This document shows positions 60,422-64,000 of a stretch of DNA of 64,000 bases, piece after piece (the first letter of the stretch is position 1; each line of letters opens with the position of its first letter). This DNA is from Ketobacter sp963922875 (GTDB lineage: Bacteria; Pseudomonadota; Gammaproteobacteria; Pseudomonadales; Ketobacteraceae), in NCBI GenBank assembly GCA_963922875.1, contig CAWUJH010000009.1, positions 1 to 64,000 of the forward strand, given 5' to 3'. A program made the translations under genes and the position numbers. A model generated the notes under the pieces. It was not told where the DNA came from, searched no databases, and saw nothing but the letters and a program-made list of their open reading frames with translations.

Positions 60422-61051
60422 CTATCTTTTCTCTAGAACTTCATCAATCAATCCATATTCTTTTGCATCATAAGAATTCATGAATCTATCTCGATCTGTG
60501 TCAAGTTCGATCTTGTCCAATGTTTGACCTGTATGAGAGGCTAAAATTTCATTTAACCGCTTTTTCATCTGAATGATTTCACGTGCATGAATCTCAATAT
60601 CCGACGCCTGACCCTGGAACCCACCTAAGGGTTGATGAATCATTACCCGTGAGTTCGGCAAACAATAGCGCTTTCCTGGAGCCCCTGCAGTCAACAGTAA
60701 AGAACCCATGGAACAAGCCTGCCCAATACACATTGTAGACACATCTGGTTTAATAAATTGCATGGTGTCGTAAATAGCCATGCCAGCAGTAACCGATCCA
60801 CCTGGTGAATTGATATAAAAATGAATATCTTTGTCAGGGTTTTCCGATTCCAAGAACAGTAGCTGGGCAACAAGAAGATTGGCCATATGGTCTTCCACTT
60901 GGCCCACCATAAAAACGACACGTTCTTTCAGCAGTCTTGAATATATATCGAAGGAGCGCTCACCGCGCGCAGTTTGTTCAATAACCATGGGCACCAGCCC
61001 AGAGTTCAAGATAGGATTACGATCCAATAGTTCGTCAAATCGGTGGCTCAT
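60422..61051 (-). CDS. clpP: ATP-dependent Clp protease proteolytic subunit ClpP
   Basis: A 209-residue serine protease forming the tetradecameric chamber. Catalytic residues are visible: Ser in IGQACSMGSLLL, His in SRVMIHQPLGGFQGQASDI, and Asp in DTDRDRFMNSYDAKEYGLID. The N-terminus (PMVIEQTARGERSFDIYSRL) includes the propeptide/axial loop region. Between tig and clpX on the same strand, the standard tig-clpP-clpX-lon order. Confidence 0.98.
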   Translation of the reverse strand: MSHRFDELLDRNPILNSGLVPMVIEQTARGERSFDIYSRLLKERVVFMVGQVEDHMANLLVAQLLFLESENPDKDIHFYINSPGGSVTAGMAIYDTMQFIKPDVSTMCIGQACSMGSLLLTAGAPGKRYCLPNSRVMIHQPLGGFQGQASDIEIHAREIIQMKKRLNEILASHTGQTLDKIELDTDRDRFMNSYDAKEYGLIDEVLEKR

Positions 61052-61090
61052 GAGTATGTTCCTTGTTTCGTCTTTGGAGCGCTATAAGGT

Positions 61091-61118
61091 TAATGCGGCC
61101 TTTTTAAGCCATTTCAAT
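61091..61118 (-). promoter_or_regulatory. possible sigma-32-like promoter of clpP
   Basis: On the minus strand ATTGAAA (61118-61112), a 13-bp spacer and CCGCATTA (61098-61091), 40 bp before the clpP start. It matches the sigma-32 consensus less well than the lon promoter. Confidence 0.45.
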
Positions 61119-61181
61119 ACCTTGAGAAGTATTTTTTTAACTATAGCGCTAAAGCGAAGCGGATCACATGCTTTCAAACAA

Positions 61182-61207
61182 AAAAACGCGGTTTATAACC
61201 GCGTTTT
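61182..61207 (-). terminator. terminator between tig and clpP
   Basis: ACGCGGTT-TAT-AACCGCGT stem with A/T runs on both sides, about 30 bp after the tig stop and upstream of the clpP promoter region. Confidence 0.85.
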
Positions 61208-61237
61208 TGTCAAGGTTTTTTGCAAATCCAAACAAGT

Positions 61238-62542
61238 TTAGTCACGAGGTTGACTAACTGCGTCTTGGTAGCTCATATTTTCATCAGTTACTGTAGCCTG
61301 TTCGAGAATCAGATCCACGACTTGATCCTCCAGCACCATAGATTCGATTTGTTGTAGCATTTGCTGGTTTTCGTAATACCAACCCACCACCTGTTCCGGG
61401 TTTTCGTACGGTTCTGCTAATTCTTCTATCGTGCTTCTGACTCGAGTAGCATCGGCTTTGATTTCTTTTTCACGAATCAGCTCGCCGAGAACTAAAGCCA
61501 GTTTTACTGCTCTTGTGGCTTGCTCTTCGAACAGCTCAGCTGGCAGAGAATTATGATCCATGCTGGCTCCACCACCAAATTGCTGAACCATCTGTTTGCG
61601 CTGCCGATCGATTTCGCTATCGACCAGGGCACGGGGCACATCAACCTGATTGTGTTCCAGAACACCATCCATAACCGCTTTTTTGACTTTGTTTTTTACT
61701 GCGTTTTTAAGTTCGCGCTCCATATTGACGCGAATTTCTGCGCGAAACTCATCCAGATTTGCGTCTTTCTGAGTGAAGTTCTTAATAAATTCATCATTGA
61801 CTTCGGGCAGTTCACGCTCTTCCACTTTGTGCAAGGTAATTTTAAATTGCGCCGCCTGACCTTTCAGCTCTTCCGCCTGGTAGTCTTCTGGAAAAGTAAC
61901 GTCTATAGTCTTTTCTTCGCCTTTAGACATACCCACGATGCCATCTTCAAAGCCTGGAATCATGGCGCCGGAGCCTAGAGTCAACTGGTGATTGCTCGCG
62001 CTTCCACCGTCGAAAACCACGCCTTCTTTTGTGCCTTCAAAATCAATGGTGACCCGATCGTTAAGTTGTGCTTGGCGCTCAACCTCCTTGAACTCAGCTT
62101 TTTGCTCACGGAGGCGATCAATCATGGTGTCAATGTCGCTTTCAGCGATTTCGGCTATTGGACGTACGACGGAGATTTGATCTAAGCCAGTGACAGTGAC
62201 TTCGGGGTATATTTCAAATGTGGCCGTAAACTCTAGATCTTCCCCTGGAACATCTTTAGTTCGCTCTATTTGAGGGTATCCGGCTGGATTGAGAGATTCT
62301 TTGGTAACCGCGTCGTAAAACGAATTACTTACTGCTTCACCAATAACTTCTTCTCTAATGGATTTTCCGTAGCGTCGGCGCACTTCCTTAAGTGGAACTT
62401 TACCTGGTCGGAAACCATCTATTCTGACCTGCTTTGCCGCTTCTTTAAGCTTTACATCAACGGCAGAATCAATTTTTTCTGCAGGAATGCCAACAGTAAC
62501 GCGGCGTTCCAGACCCGAAGTAGTTTCCACAGAAACTTGCAT
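61238..62542 (-). CDS. tig: trigger factor, ribosome-associated chaperone
   Basis: A 434-residue protein with the three trigger-factor regions. The N-terminal ribosome-binding domain has the signature FRPGKVPLKEVRRRYG (about 44-59). The central FKBP-type PPIase domain starts near VERQAQLNDRVTIDFEG and includes IPGFEDGIVGM. The C-terminal helical chaperone arms fill about residues 250-434. It starts MQVSVETTSGLERRV. First protein gene of the tig-clpP-clpX-lon series, downstream of three tRNA genes on the same strand. Confidence 0.98.
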   Translation of the reverse strand: MQVSVETTSGLERRVTVGIPAEKIDSAVDVKLKEAAKQVRIDGFRPGKVPLKEVRRRYGKSIREEVIGEAVSNSFYDAVTKESLNPAGYPQIERTKDVPGEDLEFTATFEIYPEVTVTGLDQISVVRPIAEIAESDIDTMIDRLREQKAEFKEVERQAQLNDRVTIDFEGTKEGVVFDGGSASNHQLTLGSGAMIPGFEDGIVGMSKGEEKTIDVTFPEDYQAEELKGQAAQFKITLHKVEERELPEVNDEFIKNFTQKDANLDEFRAEIRVNMERELKNAVKNKVKKAVMDGVLEHNQVDVPRALVDSEIDRQRKQMVQQFGGGASMDHNSLPAELFEEQATRAVKLALVLGELIREKEIKADATRVRSTIEELAEPYENPEQVVGWYYENQQMLQQIESMVLEDQVVDLILEQATVTDENMSYQDAVSQPRD

Positions 62543-62605
62543 ATCAACCTCACCAATCTGGTTATTGTCCGATAATTTCGTTAGTTATCGGTGGCTGCAA
62601 AGCAC

Positions 62606-62640
62606 AAACCGGCAATGACCATAAAGATCATTGCCGGTTT
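62606..62640 (-). terminator. terminator downstream of the tRNA cluster
   Basis: A perfect 13-bp stem AAACCGGCAATGA / TCATTGCCGGTTT with a 9-nt loop, between tRNA-His and tig. The trailing T-run on the minus strand is short. Confidence 0.75.
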
Positions 62641-62686
62641 GGGGTATTATCAGCAGAAGCTGTAAGCATTTCCGCCTTCCGATAAA

Positions 62687-62763
62687 TGGGGTGGACGATG
62701 GGGCTCGAACCCACGACCACCGGAATCACAATCCGGGGCTCTACCAACTGAGCTACGCCCACC
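62687..62763 (-). tRNA. tRNA-His (GTG)
   Basis: 77 nt with the His-specific extra 5' G. Acceptor GTGGGCG pairs with CGTCCAC (one G-U), and CCA is encoded. Anticodon loop TTGTGAT, anticodon GTG. Confidence 0.98.
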
Positions 62764-62811
62764 AACAAACTTGTCTAATGTACCTCAAAACGTATGGCCA
62801 GATGAATTGGC

Positions 62812-62888
62812 TGGCGCGCCCGGCAGGACTCGAACCTGCAACCCTCGGCTTAGAAGGCCGATGCTCTATCCGGTTGAGCTACGGGCGC
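62812..62888 (-). tRNA. tRNA-Arg (TCT)
   Basis: 77 nt with encoded CCA. Acceptor GCGCCCG pairs with CGGGCGC. Anticodon stem-loop TCGGC-CTTCTAA-GCCGA with anticodon TCT. T-arm GGTTCGAGTCC. Confidence 0.98.
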
Positions 62889-62932
62889 ATTTCTCAAGTA
62901 CACTGCTAATTATCTGACACTTATACATTTTA

Positions 62933-63009
62933 TGGTCGGGGCAGAGGGATTCGAACCCCCGACATCCTGCTCCCAAAGCAGGCGCGCTACCAGACTGCGC
63001 TATGCCCCG
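62933..63009 (-). tRNA. tRNA-Pro (TGG)
   Basis: 77 nt with encoded CCA. Acceptor CGGGGCA pairs with TGCCCCG. Anticodon stem-loop CCTGC-TTTGGGA-GCAGG with anticodon TGG. It is the first of the three-tRNA minus-strand cluster Pro-Arg-His. Confidence 0.98.
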
Positions 63010-63155
63010 TTATTCACACAGCTCGTGCGAAGAGGGCCGAATAATATACATACCTTTAGCACGCGTCAAACATTTTAATAAAAACCAAAGAGATCAGTCT
63101 GTTGCTGGCAATATTTTAAGCGACACAGACAATGGTGAGGTAGAGTTTTTGCCTG

Positions 63156-63188
63156 TATAATGCCGGCCCTTCAGGATTTTGAAGGCCG
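63156..63188 (+). promoter_or_regulatory. folD -10 element and leader hairpin
   Basis: A consensus -10 TATAAT at 63156-63161, preceded by TG, with no clear -35 box. Immediately downstream CGGCCCTTCA / TGAAGGCCG (63164-63188) forms a hairpin with one bulged C, at or near the expected transcript start. Confidence 0.5.
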
Positions 63189-63216
63189 TTAACTGTTACG
63201 AGATCTGGGTTCCCTT

Positions 63217-64000
63217 ATGACCGCACAGCTTTTAAATGGTGTAGCCATTGCTGCAGAATTAAAGCAGAAAGTAAAACGCGCAGTAGATGCACGGGTCCAA
63301 AAAGGCCTCCGGCGCCCTGGTTTGGCGGTGATTTTAGTGGGCGCAGACCCTGCTTCTGCTGTTTATGTGAGTAAAAAAAGACAGGCATGCGAAGAGGTAG
63401 GGTTTCTATCGAGATCCTATGATTTGGCGGCTGAAACAACGCAGGATGAACTCGACCAATTAGTGACTGCCTTGAATAATGATCCTGAGATTGACGGGAT
63501 ATTGGTACAGTTGCCCCTCCCCTGTCATTTAAATGACAAAGCCGTAATCAATGGGATTTCACCGGATAAAGATGTTGATGGGTTTCACTCCTATAATATC
63601 GGCCGATTGGCACAAAGAATTCCCCTACTGCGTCCCTGTACTCCAAAGGGAATTATGACTTTGATTGAGCATACCGGAGCAAACATAAAAGGGATGGAAG
63701 CCGTTGTTGTGGGAGCCTCGAACATCGTGGGCCGCCCAATGACCCTAGAGCTTCTATTGGCCGGTTGCACTGTGACGACGTGCCATAGATTTACCAAAAA
63801 TCTTAAAGATCATGTAGCCCGTGCTGAACTTTTGGTTGTCGCGGTAGGTAAAACCCACTTTATTCCCGGAAGTTGGGTAAAATCCGGCGCCATTGTTATT
63901 GATGTAGGAATTAATCGCTGTGAAGATGGAAAGTTGAGAGGTGATGTAGAATCCGATCAAGCCATGCAAAAGGCGTCTTGGATTACTCCAGTTCCCGGGG
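63217..64000 (+). CDS. folD: methylenetetrahydrofolate dehydrogenase / methenyltetrahydrofolate cyclohydrolase (3' truncated by window)
   Basis: FolD interconverts methylene-, methenyl- and formyl-tetrahydrofolate. 261 codons are visible, starting MTAQLLNGVAIAAELKQKVK, and the frame runs off the window end. Family motifs: LAVILVGADPASAVYVSKKR with the catalytic Lys in the YxxxK context, GILVQLPLPCHL, DKDVDGFHSYNIG, RPCTPKGIM, VVVGASNIVGRPM (NADP-binding), VVAVGKTHFIPG and the final ITPVPG. Almost the whole protein (normally about 285 residues) is present. Divergent from the tRNA cluster. Confidence 0.97.
   Translation, partial: MTAQLLNGVAIAAELKQKVKRAVDARVQKGLRRPGLAVILVGADPASAVYVSKKRQACEEVGFLSRSYDLAAETTQDELDQLVTALNNDPEIDGILVQLPLPCHLNDKAVINGISPDKDVDGFHSYNIGRLAQRIPLLRPCTPKGIMTLIEHTGANIKGMEAVVVGASNIVGRPMTLELLLAGCTVTTCHRFTKNLKDHVARAELLVVAVGKTHFIPGSWVKSGAIVIDVGINRCEDGKLRGDVESDQAMQKASWITPVPG

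Noticed and set aside
62631..62909. Plus-strand ORF of 92 codons over tRNA-His and tRNA-Arg
   Set aside because: It is the antisense translation of two tRNA genes (ARTHDHRNHNPG-type sequence), a common annotation artefact.
1..64000. CRISPR array, prophage, insertion sequence or toxin-antitoxin locus
   Set aside because: No regularly spaced repeats, transposase, integrase, phage structural genes or recognisable toxin pairs were seen.

Overview
The window is chromosomal DNA of a gammaproteobacterium, most likely of the Pseudomonadales / Oceanospirillales-Cellvibrionales type. It has moderate GC by eye and dense genes with short intergenic gaps. From memory, its gene neighbourhoods match the PA1750-PA1850 part of the Pseudomonas aeruginosa chromosome: DAHP synthase, cysB, thrH, pabB, ppsR/ppsA, nfuA, metH, cysI/DUF934, nudC/fimL, dnaQ, rnhA, methyltransferase, gloB, mltD, yej-type ABC transporter, ppiD, hupB, lon, clpX, clpP, tig, a tRNA cluster and folD. 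Almost all genes are housekeeping genes. I saw no prophage, insertion sequence, CRISPR array or integron.

Layout. 1-2.7 kb: the 3' end of a KfrA-like coiled-coil gene, a TetR regulator behind a near-perfect 50-bp palindrome, an Mpo1/DUF962 membrane protein and an adenylate cyclase-FHA fusion. 2.7-10.3 kb: hisI, the divergent ppsA/ppsR pair, pabB, thrH, a CxxC thioredoxin-fold protein and cysB. 10.3-18.2 kb: a 458-bp non-coding stretch, a small exported protein, a 5'-nucleotidase and an AddAB-like helicase-nuclease pair. 18.2-27.7 kb: DAHP synthase, nfuA, metH, a DUF2970 protein, the sulfite/nitrite reductase with its DUF934 partner, and a Kef-type antiporter. 27.7-34.1 kb: a minus-strand series acuI-like, sohB, membrane protein, nudC, fimL-like, dnaQ. 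34.2-40.3 kb: a minus-strand cobalamin-uptake operon led by a cobalamin riboswitch with a recognisable promoter. 40.3-44.3 kb: rnhA, methyltransferase, gloB, mltD. 44.3-53.6 kb: an HDOD-GAF protein and a yejA-A-B-E-F oligopeptide-type ABC transporter. 53.6-62.6 kb: the proteostasis block ppiD, tRNA-Asp, hupB, lon, clpX, clpP, tig. 62.6-64 kb: tRNA-His, tRNA-Arg, tRNA-Pro and the 5' part of folD.

How the genes work together. Cobalamin taken up by the riboswitch-controlled Btu system would supply the B12-dependent methionine synthase MetH. CysB and the siroheme reductase belong to cysteine/sulfur assimilation. FolD, PabB and MetH share folate and one-carbon metabolism. PpsR regulates PpsA post-translationally. 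Lon, ClpXP, trigger factor and PpiD form a protein-quality block, with a convincing sigma-32 promoter at lon and a weaker candidate at clpP.

Most interesting points. (1) An unannotated 38-codon ORF fits exactly between btuC and btuD and overlaps the btuD start as ATGA. (2) The whole B12 operon sits between rnhA and dnaQ, which are neighbours in Pseudomonas. (3) An uncharacterised protein is the last gene of that operon. (4) A 24-bp-arm palindrome precedes the TetR gene. (5) Four inverted repeats are clustered between ppsA and ppsR. (6) Several starts (thrH, hupB, yejE, lon, first yejA, fimL) can be corrected from ribosome-binding-site or promoter position. I did not find a convincing wholly new multi-gene system.
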